A stretch of 64,000 bases of DNA, taken from contig CAKTEH010000008.1 in assembly GCA_934546935.1 (NCBI GenBank), positions 65,205 to 129,204 on the forward strand, written 5' to 3'. This stretch comes from an uncultured Eubacteriales bacterium. Its GTDB lineage: Bacteria; Bacillota; Clostridia; Oscillospirales; QAMX01. This document shows positions 1-7,673 of the stretch, in pieces; position 1 is the stretch's first letter, and each line of letters begins with the position of its first letter. Both the position numbers and the translations under genes were made by a program. The notes under the pieces are model-generated. The model was not told the DNA's origin and did not search any database. It saw nothing but the letters and a program-made list of their open reading frames with translations.

Positions 1-1035
1 GCGGGAATGCAGCGCTGTATCCCGGCAAAGTGCGATACAGCTGTCCCGTATCTGCGTATATGAAACACCCACAAGCTTTAGAATACCAGTTTCCACGCCT
101 TCCCCACGCTCCGTTTCGCGCCGCAGCACCAGCGTTGGAATGCCGAGCGCCGTGGCTTCCTCCTGGATCCCTCCGGAATCAGTGATGACGAAACGACAGC
201 GCGCTATAAAATTGTGCGCGTCAAGCAGGTCGACCGGATCCGTCAAATGGATACGCGGATGCCCGGACAGCAGGGGGAAAACGGTACTGCGTACTGCAGG
301 ATTGGGATGGACAGCATATACAAGCTCCGCTTCGGGCACTGCATCAACAAAATCACGCACGGCCCGGCAGATCTCAGCCAGCGGTGCGCCGAGGTTTTCA
401 CGCCGGTGGGCAGTCATAAAGATGGGGATTACCCCCGGTTTTTCCGAAACTTCCCGCACAGCCGCATTCTGAAAGCTGTGCGCGCGACCGGTGGTATAGC
501 GCATCGCATCGATAACCGTATTGCCGGTGACATAAATTTCGCCGGGCGCATTTTCCTTTAGAAGATTCTCGCGGTTTTGCATGGTCGGCGCAAAATTCAG
601 CGCTGCGAGGCGGGCAATTAAAGTACGGTTTGCCTCCTCGGGGAAAGGTGCATACACATTGCCGGTACGCAGGCCTGCTTCCACATGGCCCACGGGGATT
701 TGTTTGTAGAATGCGGCCAGTGCAGAGACAAACGCGGTCGAGGTGTCGCCATGCACCAGCACCAGGTCGGGACGGCAGTCGTCCAATACGCTGGCCATGC
801 CGGCAAGTACGGAATTGGTAATCTCAAAGAGCGTTTGGCTCGGTCTCATCACGTTCAAGTCGTAATCCGGTGTCACGGAAAAAATGCCAAGCACTGAATC
901 CAGCAATTCCCGGTGCTGGGCACTGACGCAGACCCGGCTGTCAAAACGTGTATCCGCAGCAAGTTCCAATGCAAGCGGGCACATTTTAATGGCGTCGGGC
1001 CGGGTTCCGAAAACCGAAAGGATTTTTAAGGGCAT
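1..1035 (-). CDS. wecB: UDP-N-acetylglucosamine 2-epimerase (non-hydrolysing), 3' end outside window
   Basis: About 345 residues are visible and the frame is still open at position 1, so the C-terminus lies to the left. The protein starts MPLKILSVFGTRPDAIK, the hallmark N-terminus of the non-hydrolysing UDP-GlcNAc 2-epimerases, and contains GDTSTAF, GHVEAGLRTG, TAHRREN and TDSGGIQEEA, all conserved active-site or UDP-binding stretches. The family converts UDP-GlcNAc to UDP-ManNAc in the cytoplasm for teichoic-acid linkage units or other surface polysaccharides. The ATG at 1035 follows AAGGAG at good spacing. A perfect promoter lies about 100 bp upstream. Family assignment is secure; the pathway served is inference. 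Confidence 0.93.
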   Translation of the reverse strand, partial: MPLKILSVFGTRPDAIKMCPLALELAADTRFDSRVCVSAQHRELLDSVLGIFSVTPDYDLNVMRPSQTLFEITNSVLAGMASVLDDCRPDLVLVHGDTSTAFVSALAAFYKQIPVGHVEAGLRTGNVYAPFPEEANRTLIARLAALNFAPTMQNRENLLKENAPGEIYVTGNTVIDAMRYTTGRAHSFQNAAVREVSEKPGVIPIFMTAHRRENLGAPLAEICRAVRDFVDAVPEAELVYAVHPNPAVRSTVFPLLSGHPRIHLTDPVDLLDAHNFIARCRFVITDSGGIQEEATALGIPTLVLRRETERGEGVETGILKLVGVSYTQIRDSCIALCRDTALHSR

Positions 1036-1129
1036 AGTTTCTCCTTACCTTTAAAACGGCAATTTTATTGGAAAACCGCAGGCTTTGAAATATATTTTAC
1101 CCAAAATCCATACAAATTTTCCCATTCCC

Positions 1130-1158
1130 ATTATAGGCTTTTCCCTGCGGCTTGTCAA
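1130..1158 (-). promoter_or_regulatory. SigA-type promoter for the UDP-GlcNAc 2-epimerase gene
   Basis: On the minus strand TTGACA (1158-1153) and TATAAT (1135-1130) are both perfect and separated by 17 bp. The position fits a leader of about 90 nt before the ATG at 1035. Confidence 0.85.
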
Positions 1159-1281
1159 TCATCGCTTCGTTTACCGTTTGCGGCAGATATAGGATCTGTA
1201 ACATAAAGCCCGTGATGGAAGCATAGGGTAGAGGGGATTCCTTGCGAATCTGCATATCATGCCGCGGGGAGGCGCTTTTTA

Positions 1282-2829
1282 ATGAAAAACAAAAGGATAT
1301 TGCGGGATGCGATTGTGCTGACTGCATTTTCCCTGGTTATGCGTATCAGTTCAATCATTTTTTCCATGTATCTGGCTTCGGCGATCGGCGCACAGGGTGT
1401 AGGGTTGAACCAACTGACCTTTTCGGGCTTTTCCTTTGCCGTTACCATTGCTACGGCGGGAATTTCAGTTGCAGTCACCAAGATTATGACGGAGGAATTT
1501 GGCCGCGGCGTGCAGGGGAGTGAACGGGCGGTTATGCGCTGCGCGTTGGGATATGCGGCGGTGGTCAGCCTGAGCGCTGCCGCTGCGATTTACAGCTTTG
1601 CGGGGTTTATTGGGGAAACCCTTTTGTCGGACGCACGTACGGTGGTTCCGCTGAAGCTTCTTGCGCCGGCGCTTCCGCTCATGTCAATATCTTCTTGTTT
1701 TAAAGGCTATCTGCTTGCTGTCCGGCGTGCAAGTCAAATTGCGATTTCTGATTTTCTGGAGCAGGCGGTGGAGGTCGGCGTGCTGATTTTCCTTTTGGAA
1801 AACTATCATACTACAGATATTGCCACAGCATGCCGTTATATTTCCGTTTCTATTGTCGCTTCCGAGGCTGCCTCAGGCCTGTACCTGTATGCACAGTATC
1901 TGCGCAGCCGTGCTCATAAATCAGGAACGGGCGCAGGTCGAAACCGGGCTTATATGCGCCGGCTTTTAGCGGTGGCGCTCCCGGTTGCGGCAAGCTCCTG
2001 CCTCGCTTCGGCGCTGCGCACTGTGGAGAACGTTTCGATTCCTTCCGGCCTGGTCAAAAGCGGGCTTGCCCGCGATGCGGCGCTGGAATATTATGGGACG
2101 GTACGTGGTATGGCCCTTCCGGTTTTGTTCCTGCCGTATGCGTTTCTGGCTTCGTTTACTTCTCTTGCAATGCCGGAGGTTTCTGAGTCGATGGCGGCAA
2201 ACCGGCCGGATCAGGTGCGTGCCTTGATTTCCAGGGTAACGCGCGACTGTCTGATCCTGGCTATTCCGGCAGCGGCGGTTTATATGCTGTTTGCCGGTTC
2301 CATTGGCACGATTGTTTATGGCGGCGGACAGATTTGTACGGTAATCTTCCTATTGGCACCGCTGGTACCGCTGATGTATTTCGATGCGGTCGCAGACGGC
2401 ATCCTGAAGGGGATGGGAGAGCAGAATTGGGTATTAAAGCTGAATATTATCGATTCGCTTCTGCGTATCGCGATGGTGTTTTTCCTAATCCCGCGCACGG
2501 GTTTTACGGGTTTTATGATTCTGATGTATATCAGCAATATATTCAACCCTGTGCTTTCGGTTCGGCGTATGCTCAGGCTTTCGGGGATCCGCCTGGATAT
2601 CCGCAACTGGATCGCCTTGCCGGCCCTTGCATCCGGCGTGGCGGTGCTTTGCCTGCGGGCGCTGCGGCTGTATTTCCCCCTGGCGCAGAATGAAACCTTT
2701 GTAATGGCTGTGGAAATCGTACTGTTTGCCGTCTTATATGCGGCGGTATTATCGGTATGCTATAAAAACGGCGCGCAGCATAATACCGCGCGCCGGAAAC
2801 GGTCTGAAACCGCCAATTCCATTTTTTAA
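1282..2829 (+). CDS. SpoVB/MOP-superfamily polysaccharide or lipid-linked precursor flippase
   Basis: A 515-residue polytopic membrane protein with about 12-14 hydrophobic segments. The start (MKNKRILRDAIVLTAFSLVMRISSI) and the IGAQGVGLNQL stretch are typical of the stage V sporulation protein B / MOP flippase branch, which moves lipid-linked sugar precursors across the membrane, in sporulation for the spore cortex. Start chosen at the ATG 9 nt after GGGGAGG. Length fits the family (about 500-550). It is transcribed away from the neighbouring epimerase gene, with no shared operon. SpoVB paralogues are common in Clostridia, so a direct role in spore cortex rather than vegetative wall synthesis is not proven. 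Confidence 0.85.
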   Translation: MKNKRILRDAIVLTAFSLVMRISSIIFSMYLASAIGAQGVGLNQLTFSGFSFAVTIATAGISVAVTKIMTEEFGRGVQGSERAVMRCALGYAAVVSLSAAAAIYSFAGFIGETLLSDARTVVPLKLLAPALPLMSISSCFKGYLLAVRRASQIAISDFLEQAVEVGVLIFLLENYHTTDIATACRYISVSIVASEAASGLYLYAQYLRSRAHKSGTGAGRNRAYMRRLLAVALPVAASSCLASALRTVENVSIPSGLVKSGLARDAALEYYGTVRGMALPVLFLPYAFLASFTSLAMPEVSESMAANRPDQVRALISRVTRDCLILAIPAAAVYMLFAGSIGTIVYGGGQICTVIFLLAPLVPLMYFDAVADGILKGMGEQNWVLKLNIIDSLLRIAMVFFLIPRTGFTGFMILMYISNIFNPVLSVRRMLRLSGIRLDIRNWIALPALASGVAVLCLRALRLYFPLAQNETFVMAVEIVLFAVLYAAVLSVCYKNGAQHNTARRKRSETANSIF

Positions 2830-3010
2830 AGTTTGGTTCACAGCAACCGTTTATGCAATGCAATTTGCTTTTCTGACTCCGAAGATAGCTGCAGGCTGCG
2901 TATGATTTTTGCAAGTTGAGGGCTTCTGCGCCGGATCTATCCTGAAACCTGTTTTTACAGTAACTGGGATTGATGATAAAACCACTGCTCTGCTGCAAGA
3001 CGATAAGGTG

Positions 3011-3262
3011 TTATTTCGGTTCGCCTTTCAAAGCCCCCTTTTCCTGTGGCTTCCACAGGCGCTTCCAAAAGGCACGGAAGCCCTCGGATTCGATCTGGTA
3101 ACGGGCTTTGCGCAGCCATTCGCGCCGGGCGAGTGCACGCGGGGTGTCGTGGTCAGGGAACCCTTTTTGATTGGCCCGCTGTGCATTTTTGACGGCGTTT
3201 ACTTGAAGAACGGTACCGCGCTGCTGTTCAAATTGAACATTATGGTGCAATCCTGCATTCAT
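3011..3262 (-). CDS. small uncharacterised basic protein, paralogue of the gene at 3297-3515
   Basis: Predicted 83 residues starting MNAGLHHNVQFEQQRG at the ATG 6 nt behind a strong AAAGGAGGTG ribosome site; a longer in-frame start at 3292 is unlikely. The central block DTPRALARREWLRKARYQI is highly basic and probably helical. Over 38 residues it matches the next gene upstream (3297-3515) at 29 positions, so the two arose by tandem duplication. No signal peptide or membrane segment is seen. It is the last gene of the minus-strand NfeD-FloA cluster. I do not recognise the family; a link to FloA membrane domains is only a guess from position. Confidence 0.7.
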   Translation of the reverse strand: MNAGLHHNVQFEQQRGTVLQVNAVKNAQRANQKGFPDHDTPRALARREWLRKARYQIESEGFRAFWKRLWKPQEKGALKGEPK

Positions 3263-3296
3263 GAAGACACCTCCTTTTTCCCATGAAAGCAAAAGG

Positions 3297-3515
3297 CTAT
3301 TTCTTTAAAAGTCTGCGTATCCATACCGCAAAGCCCTCGGACTGGATTTCGTAGCGGGCCTTGCGCAGCTGTTCGCGGCGGGCAAGTGCGCGCGGCGTGT
3401 CGCGGTTGGGCAATCCTTCCTGATTTGCTTTCTGCGAATTTTTCGTACCCAGCACTTCAATCGCCTGCCGCTGCTGTTCATACCATTGTGGGTTATAAGG
3501 CGGTAAACTTGCCAT
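3297..3515 (-). CDS. small uncharacterised basic protein, tandem paralogue of the gene at 3011-3262
   Basis: A 72-residue basic protein beginning MASLPPYNPQWYEQQRQAIE. It shares KN-QKANQ-G-P--DTPRALARRE-LRKARY-I-SEGF with its downstream neighbour and ends in a short basic, aromatic tail (VWIRRLLKK), as the paralogue does (AFWKRLW), which could be an amphipathic membrane-contacting helix. Ribosome site is weak (AAGGGAC). It lies 11 bp after the 3527-3874 gene, in operon arrangement with floA and nfeD. Function unknown; the family is not one I can name. Confidence 0.68.
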   Translation of the reverse strand: MASLPPYNPQWYEQQRQAIEVLGTKNSQKANQEGLPNRDTPRALARREQLRKARYEIQSEGFAVWIRRLLKK

Positions 3516-3526
3516 GAAAACGTCCC

Positions 3527-3874
3527 TTATCTCCGGCGCAGAGCCAACGCAGGCGCGAGGATTTCGGACAGGATAATCGCACGGCGCAGCTGCCGGGCGT
3601 CGGCAATGGGTTTTGAATGGACGCTTGGTATTTTTGTGTCTGCAATATTGGACTGTTTCGCGGGATCGGGTTTTTGCGGGGCATCTGGCTGTGTGGGTGC
3701 GGCGGGGGCAACGGCCGGCGCATCCGCTGCGGCAGGCTGCGCCACATCCGATGCGCTGGCAGCTGTATTGCCGGATGCAGCTGCCGGGACGTTTTGCGCT
3801 GCCTGCATACCCAGGCGTTCCAAGGCTTCAAGCCCCTGGCGCAGCAGGTCAAAATTCATTCCGGCCATGTTCAT
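3527..3874 (-). CDS. uncharacterised Ala/Pro-rich linker protein, translationally coupled to floA
   Basis: 115 residues with three parts: an amphipathic N-terminal helix (MNFDLLRQGLEALERLGMQ), a low-complexity Ala/Pro/Asp linker at about residues 28-80, and a C-terminal basic helix (ARQLRRAIILSEILAPALALRRR). Its ATG overlaps the floA stop as ATGA, so translation is probably coupled. Internal ATGs three and six codons in are alternative starts. Two ordered ends joined by a disordered linker suggest an adaptor, but no family is recognised. It sits between floA and the two small paralogues, implying co-expression. Confidence 0.65.
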   Translation of the reverse strand: MNMAGMNFDLLRQGLEALERLGMQAAQNVPAAASGNTAASASDVAQPAAADAPAVAPAAPTQPDAPQKPDPAKQSNIADTKIPSVHSKPIADARQLRRAIILSEILAPALALRRR

Positions 3875-4839
3875 TCACCTTTAGTATCTGCAATGGAACT
3901 GCGCATCTGCGTATCGGCGATGATGTTTTTCATGTTGTAGTAATCCATAACGCCGAGCTTGCCTTCCCGAAGCGCAGCGGCCATTGCCTTGGGGACTTCG
4001 CTCTCTGCCTCGACAACTTTTGCACGCATTTCCTGTACGGCGGCGATCATTTCCTGCTCGCGCGCAACTGCCATGGCGCGGCGTTCTTCCGCCTTGGCTT
4101 GGGCAATGCGCTTGTCGGCTTCCGCCTGGTCGGTCTGAAGCTGTGCGCCGATATTGCGGCCGACGTCTACGTCGGCGATGTCGATGGAAAGGATCTCAAA
4201 TGCAGTACCGGATTCAAGGCCCTTGGACAGGACGTTCTGCGAAATGCGGTCGGGGTTTTCCAATACTTCCTTATGCGTTTCCGCTGAGCCGATGGTTGTA
4301 ACGACGCCTTCCCCTACACGGGCAATAACCGTCTGCTCGCCTGCGCCGCCGACAAGCCGGTCGATATTGGCACGGACGGTAACCTTTGCCTTTGCTTTTA
4401 CTTCGATGCCATCTTTGGCAACCGCGGCAACAACTGGGGTCTCAATAACCTTTGGATTGACCGTCATTTGTACGGCTTCCAATACGTCGCGGCCGGCGAG
4501 GTCGATGGCGGCTGCGCGCTCAAATTCCAGCGGGATGTCTGCGCGCTGTGCAGCGATCAGGGCGTTAACGACGCGGTCGACGTTGCCGCCGGCAAGATAG
4601 TGCGCTTCGAGTTTGTTAATCGGCAATTCAATGCCGGCTTTTGTAGACTTGATCAGTGGATTGACGATTTTTGCCGGGACAACGCGGCGCAGGCGCATGC
4701 CGACAAGCGTAAAAATACCGACGTGGACATTCGCGGCCAGCGCGCTGATCCACAGAGTGATTGGGACAAAGGTAAAGAAGATAATCAGAAAAATCGCAAT
4801 GAAAACGAGGATTACAAATGTTGTGATTCCACCTGGCAT
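3871..4839 (-). CDS. floA: flotillin-like membrane-domain scaffold protein FloA
   Basis: 322 residues. An N-terminal hydrophobic hairpin (about residues 5-30, TFVILVFIAIFLIIFFTFVP) is followed by a band-7-like region and a coiled-coil segment rich in Glu/Ala/Lys (AEADKRIAQAKAEERRAMAV). IKSTKAGIELPINKLEAHYLAGGNVDRVV is the signature of the bacterial FloA/YqfA family, which organises functional membrane microdomains and affects membrane fluidity and signalling complexes. Length fits the Bacillus protein (about 330). Start ATG follows AAAGGAG. The NfeD partner is directly upstream on the same strand, the usual arrangement. Confidence 0.95.
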   Translation of the reverse strand: MPGGITTFVILVFIAIFLIIFFTFVPITLWISALAANVHVGIFTLVGMRLRRVVPAKIVNPLIKSTKAGIELPINKLEAHYLAGGNVDRVVNALIAAQRADIPLEFERAAAIDLAGRDVLEAVQMTVNPKVIETPVVAAVAKDGIEVKAKAKVTVRANIDRLVGGAGEQTVIARVGEGVVTTIGSAETHKEVLENPDRISQNVLSKGLESGTAFEILSIDIADVDVGRNIGAQLQTDQAEADKRIAQAKAEERRAMAVAREQEMIAAVQEMRAKVVEAESEVPKAMAAALREGKLGVMDYYNMKNIIADTQMRSSIADTKGE

Positions 4840-4888
4840 AGTATTCTCCTTTATTTACAGAATGTGGATGGGTGTACAAATTGCGAAC

Positions 4889-5392
4889 TCAGGCCCCCGT
4901 CTTCCGGACGACGATACGCGAACCGGAGACTTCAACAACCTCGACCGGCGTATCCGGCGCAACGAATTCCCCTGTTGTGACAACGTCGTAGGTATGCCCG
5001 TTGATCTGCGCACGTCCTGCCGGACGGAGGATGGACTGGGAAACCCCCTGCTCTCCCTTCAGAAACTCAAAGTTGCGGGAGCTGGAAAACCCCTCCTGCG
5101 TGCCAAGCTCATCCCTGAGTACAAGAGGCTTTATAAATTTCCCTCGGGATGCCAAAATGCTGAACACGACAATAAGGGCTGCGACGACAGCCAGAATAAT
5201 GGCCGCGAATACGATGCCGGCGGCGAAAGTGCGCGCCCCTACAATGACAGCGGCGATAAAGCACAGCGCACTCCCGGCGCCGCAGATACCAAAGCCCGGG
5301 ATGCACAGCTCTACGGCCGCCAGGATGACGCCTGCGGCGAAGAGAATATAAGCGGTCGTTGGTATCTGGGTGAAAATTTCAAGAAAGCCCAT
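4889..5392 (-). CDS. NfeD-family membrane protein, FloA partner
   Basis: 167 residues from the ATG behind AAAGGAGGTG; a longer in-frame start at 5446 has no ribosome site. Four hydrophobic segments (about residues 5-95) precede a C-terminal OB-fold domain containing GVSQSILRPAGRAQINGHTYDVVTTGEFV, the typical NfeD C-terminal signature. NfeD-type proteins accompany flotillins and stomatins and are thought to help their assembly; they have no known enzymatic activity in the short form. The gene lies 49 bp upstream of floA on the same strand and probably heads the operon. Confidence 0.92.
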   Translation of the reverse strand: MGFLEIFTQIPTTAYILFAAGVILAAVELCIPGFGICGAGSALCFIAAVIVGARTFAAGIVFAAIILAVVAALIVVFSILASRGKFIKPLVLRDELGTQEGFSSSRNFEFLKGEQGVSQSILRPAGRAQINGHTYDVVTTGEFVAPDTPVEVVEVSGSRIVVRKTGA

Positions 5393-5522
5393 AAAAAACA
5401 CCTCCTTTGGGACTTGCTCTGCATGATCTGAAACAGGTACTTGCATCTTGTACCTTCAGTATAGCATGAATTTGCAGATGAATCAATATCCGGGAGGCAG
5501 GAAACGGGAATATGGCTTTTTT

Positions 5523-6893
5523 CTAAATCCGCAGGCCTTTTGGATAATGGTTTTTCAAGATTCCGCCCGATATTTTCCCAAAACCAAGTGCCCAGGCTTG
5601 CGTTTCGTCGCCGACCCCTACCGCCGTCCAGCCAGGATTTTGATCGGTTTTCAAGATTTCTCCACGAAGGAAAGCGGATATTTCCTGGGAATTGGGCGAT
5701 AAAACAAATTTTTTTCGGATTTCGTCTATCGCAAGCGATAAATAAAGCCCATGGCATGGCTCAACCCGTCCCCGCGCAAGACGGGCAGCGCACACACCGC
5801 TGCGGAGCCTGTGGGGGAGCTGCGGGGCGGGAGGGGAGAGATAAAGAAAGTCCCCATGTCTTCGAGGCGCTGCATAGACTGGAATATTGAAATTTTCTTC
5901 CCAAAAAGATGCAAATAAGGAAAGATCTTTTTCTGCCGGCAACGCAAGAGGATCCGGTTCGCAACCAGGCAGCGCCGTATTGCCGCTGCGGTGCAGCAGG
6001 GCGATAAAATGCCCTTCCCCCGGGCACAGGTGGGGCATCAGCCTGCCTGTACGCGCAAGCTCAGCCCTGCCGCCTGCCCATTCCGGCCGCCCGGCAGGGA
6101 GGGACGGGAAGGCAATCGGTTCTATGGAGAAATCCGGGTGCCGGGTAAGGAATGCGTCTATAACCCCTTCATTTTCATAGGGGTTGAAGGTGCAGGTCGA
6201 ATAGACCAGCCGTCCGCCGGGCCGGACGGTTTCGGCAGCAGAGTCGAGTATATGCCCCTGCCGTGCAGCGCAGCTTTGTACATGAGCGGCAGAGTACTCC
6301 TGCACGGCCTGTATATCCCGGCGGAACATCCCTTCCCCAGAGCAGGGCGCGTCAACAAGTACGGCGTCGAAGCTTTCCGGACAGATCCGTGCAAAATCTT
6401 CCGGGGATGCGCAGCACACAACCGCGTTGCGTGCGCCGATGCGCTCTAGATTGGAAGACAGGACTTTTGCGCGCCGGGGGACAATTTCATTTGCGACCAA
6501 CAGACTGCCCGGCCCGTCGCCGATCCGCGCTGCAATATGGGTGCTTTTGCCGCCCGGAGCGGCACATAGATCAAGGATACGCTCGCCCGGCTGTGGATCC
6601 AGCGCTTCGACAGCAGCGGATGCGGAGGGATCCTGGACATAGTAAAGCCCTGCATAATGATAAGGATGGAGCCCAAGCGGCGCATCGGCCGGGACGGTGA
6701 AAGCGTCGCGGCACAGTGGGGAAGGCGTCAGACAAAAAGGCGCGCGTTTGGCAAATTCAGCGACGCTGATCTTGCGCGTATTGACGCGCAGGCCGCGCAG
6801 GAGCGGCTGCTCGTCCAGCGCGCGGAGGAAGGTTTTGTATTCCGTACCGAGTAGCGGAGCCATCATGGCAGTGAAATCTTCGGGAAGCGTCAA
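5523..6893 (-). CDS. rsmF: RsmB/NOP-family 16S rRNA (cytosine-5) methyltransferase, RsmF-like
   Basis: 456 residues from a TTG start (LTLPEDF) placed 8 nt after AAGGAGG; longer in-frame starts lack a ribosome site. SAM-binding motif I is ILDLCAAPGGKSTHIA. The two catalytic cysteines are in DAPCSGEGMFRR and STCTFNPYENE, the paired arrangement of m5C RNA methyltransferases. The C-terminal about 170 residues form the RsmF-type extra domain with a PUA-like end. The enzyme would use SAM to methylate a cytosine in 16S rRNA; the exact position is not deducible. Transcribed divergently from the M50 protease gene with overlapping promoters. Confidence 0.92.
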   Translation of the reverse strand: MTLPEDFTAMMAPLLGTEYKTFLRALDEQPLLRGLRVNTRKISVAEFAKRAPFCLTPSPLCRDAFTVPADAPLGLHPYHYAGLYYVQDPSASAAVEALDPQPGERILDLCAAPGGKSTHIAARIGDGPGSLLVANEIVPRRAKVLSSNLERIGARNAVVCCASPEDFARICPESFDAVLVDAPCSGEGMFRRDIQAVQEYSAAHVQSCAARQGHILDSAAETVRPGGRLVYSTCTFNPYENEGVIDAFLTRHPDFSIEPIAFPSLPAGRPEWAGGRAELARTGRLMPHLCPGEGHFIALLHRSGNTALPGCEPDPLALPAEKDLSLFASFWEENFNIPVYAAPRRHGDFLYLSPPAPQLPHRLRSGVCAARLARGRVEPCHGLYLSLAIDEIRKKFVLSPNSQEISAFLRGEILKTDQNPGWTAVGVGDETQAWALGFGKISGGILKNHYPKGLRI

Positions 6894-6951
6894 GGAAGGA
6901 TCCTCCTTACAGTTCGGATTTTGGAATCTCCTGCCGCAAAACCATTGCGGG

Positions 6952-7004
6952 TTGGGCAGTTTTCGATGTTTTTTTATTATATCCTGTACAGGATGCAAAG
7001 TCAA
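6952..7004. promoter_or_regulatory. overlapping divergent promoters with a central 14-bp palindrome
   Basis: Minus strand: TTGACT (7004-6999), 17 bp, TATAAT (6981-6976), for the methyltransferase. Plus strand: TTGGGC (6952-6957), 17 bp, TATTAT (6975-6980), for the protease. The two -10 boxes overlap. ATCCTGTACAGGAT (6981-6994), a perfect palindrome, fills the spacer of the minus promoter and is a candidate operator. Confidence 0.6.
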
Positions 7005-7016
7005 CGAGGTGAATGT

Positions 7017-7673
7017 ATGACAAGACGGGTTGCAGGCCCGGGCGCGGCGCTTTTAGCGCTGTTTTTCTGGTGTACGGATACGCAGGGGATTTTTCCCTGT
7101 TTTGCTGCGGCGGCGATTGTCCACGAGCTTGGGCATCTGGCGGCAATGGCGGCGCTTGGTGCACAGGTGCAGGGTTTGCGCATCTGCGGCGCCGGGCTGG
7201 AGATTCGTTATGCATGTACGCTCTCCCATGCGCGTGATGCGCTGGTCGCATTTGCGGGTCCGGCCGTGAATCTGCTTGTGTCGGCACTTTGCTCTTATCT
7301 GACGGTGGCAGGCCTCCTTCCGGAGGAAACCTATCTGTTTTCCGGCGCCGGAATCGCACTGGGGCTGTTTAACCTCCTGCCCGCCGCACCGCTCGACGGT
7401 GCGGGGATTTTATACGGGCTTGTCTGTTTTCACACGGATCCGGTGTGCGCACAGCGTACTGTCGACGCCACGACGCTGGCCTGCGGGATCGGGATGTGCG
7501 CGCTTGGGCTGTACATTTTGCTGAAAACGCGCTATAATATCTCCATGCTGGCGAGTGGAAGCTTGATTATCGGAGGATTCTATGCAAAAAGAGCTGGAGA
7601 AAGCCCTGCAAAAGGTGCAAAAACCCGCGCGCTATGTTGGCGGCGAGTACGGACAGATCAAAAAAGACCTTAA
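7017..7673 (+). CDS. M50 (site-2) zinc metalloprotease, SpoIVFB-like membrane protein
   Basis: 218 residues from ATG 7017 behind GAGGTG. The zinc site HELGH (about residues 39-43) lies in the second hydrophobic segment. The second family motif is NLLPAAPLDGAGIL (about residue 115-130), matching the NPDG-like Asp region. Five or so membrane segments are seen. The family cleaves membrane-embedded substrates; SpoIVFB-type members process pro-sigma-K in spore formers. The last 30 codons overlap the start of the radical SAM gene by 92 nt and are basic and low in conservation, so the functional end may be near GGFYAK. Substrate is unknown. Confidence 0.82.
   Translation: MTRRVAGPGAALLALFFWCTDTQGIFPCFAAAAIVHELGHLAAMAALGAQVQGLRICGAGLEIRYACTLSHARDALVAFAGPAVNLLVSALCSYLTVAGLLPEETYLFSGAGIALGLFNLLPAAPLDGAGILYGLVCFHTDPVCAQRTVDATTLACGIGMCALGLYILLKTRYNISMLASGSLIIGGFYAKRAGESPAKGAKTRALCWRRVRTDQKRP

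Noticed and set aside
3606..5351. Long plus-strand frames opposite floA and nfeD
   Set aside because: Mirror frames of real genes whose reading is secured by conserved motifs and ribosome sites.
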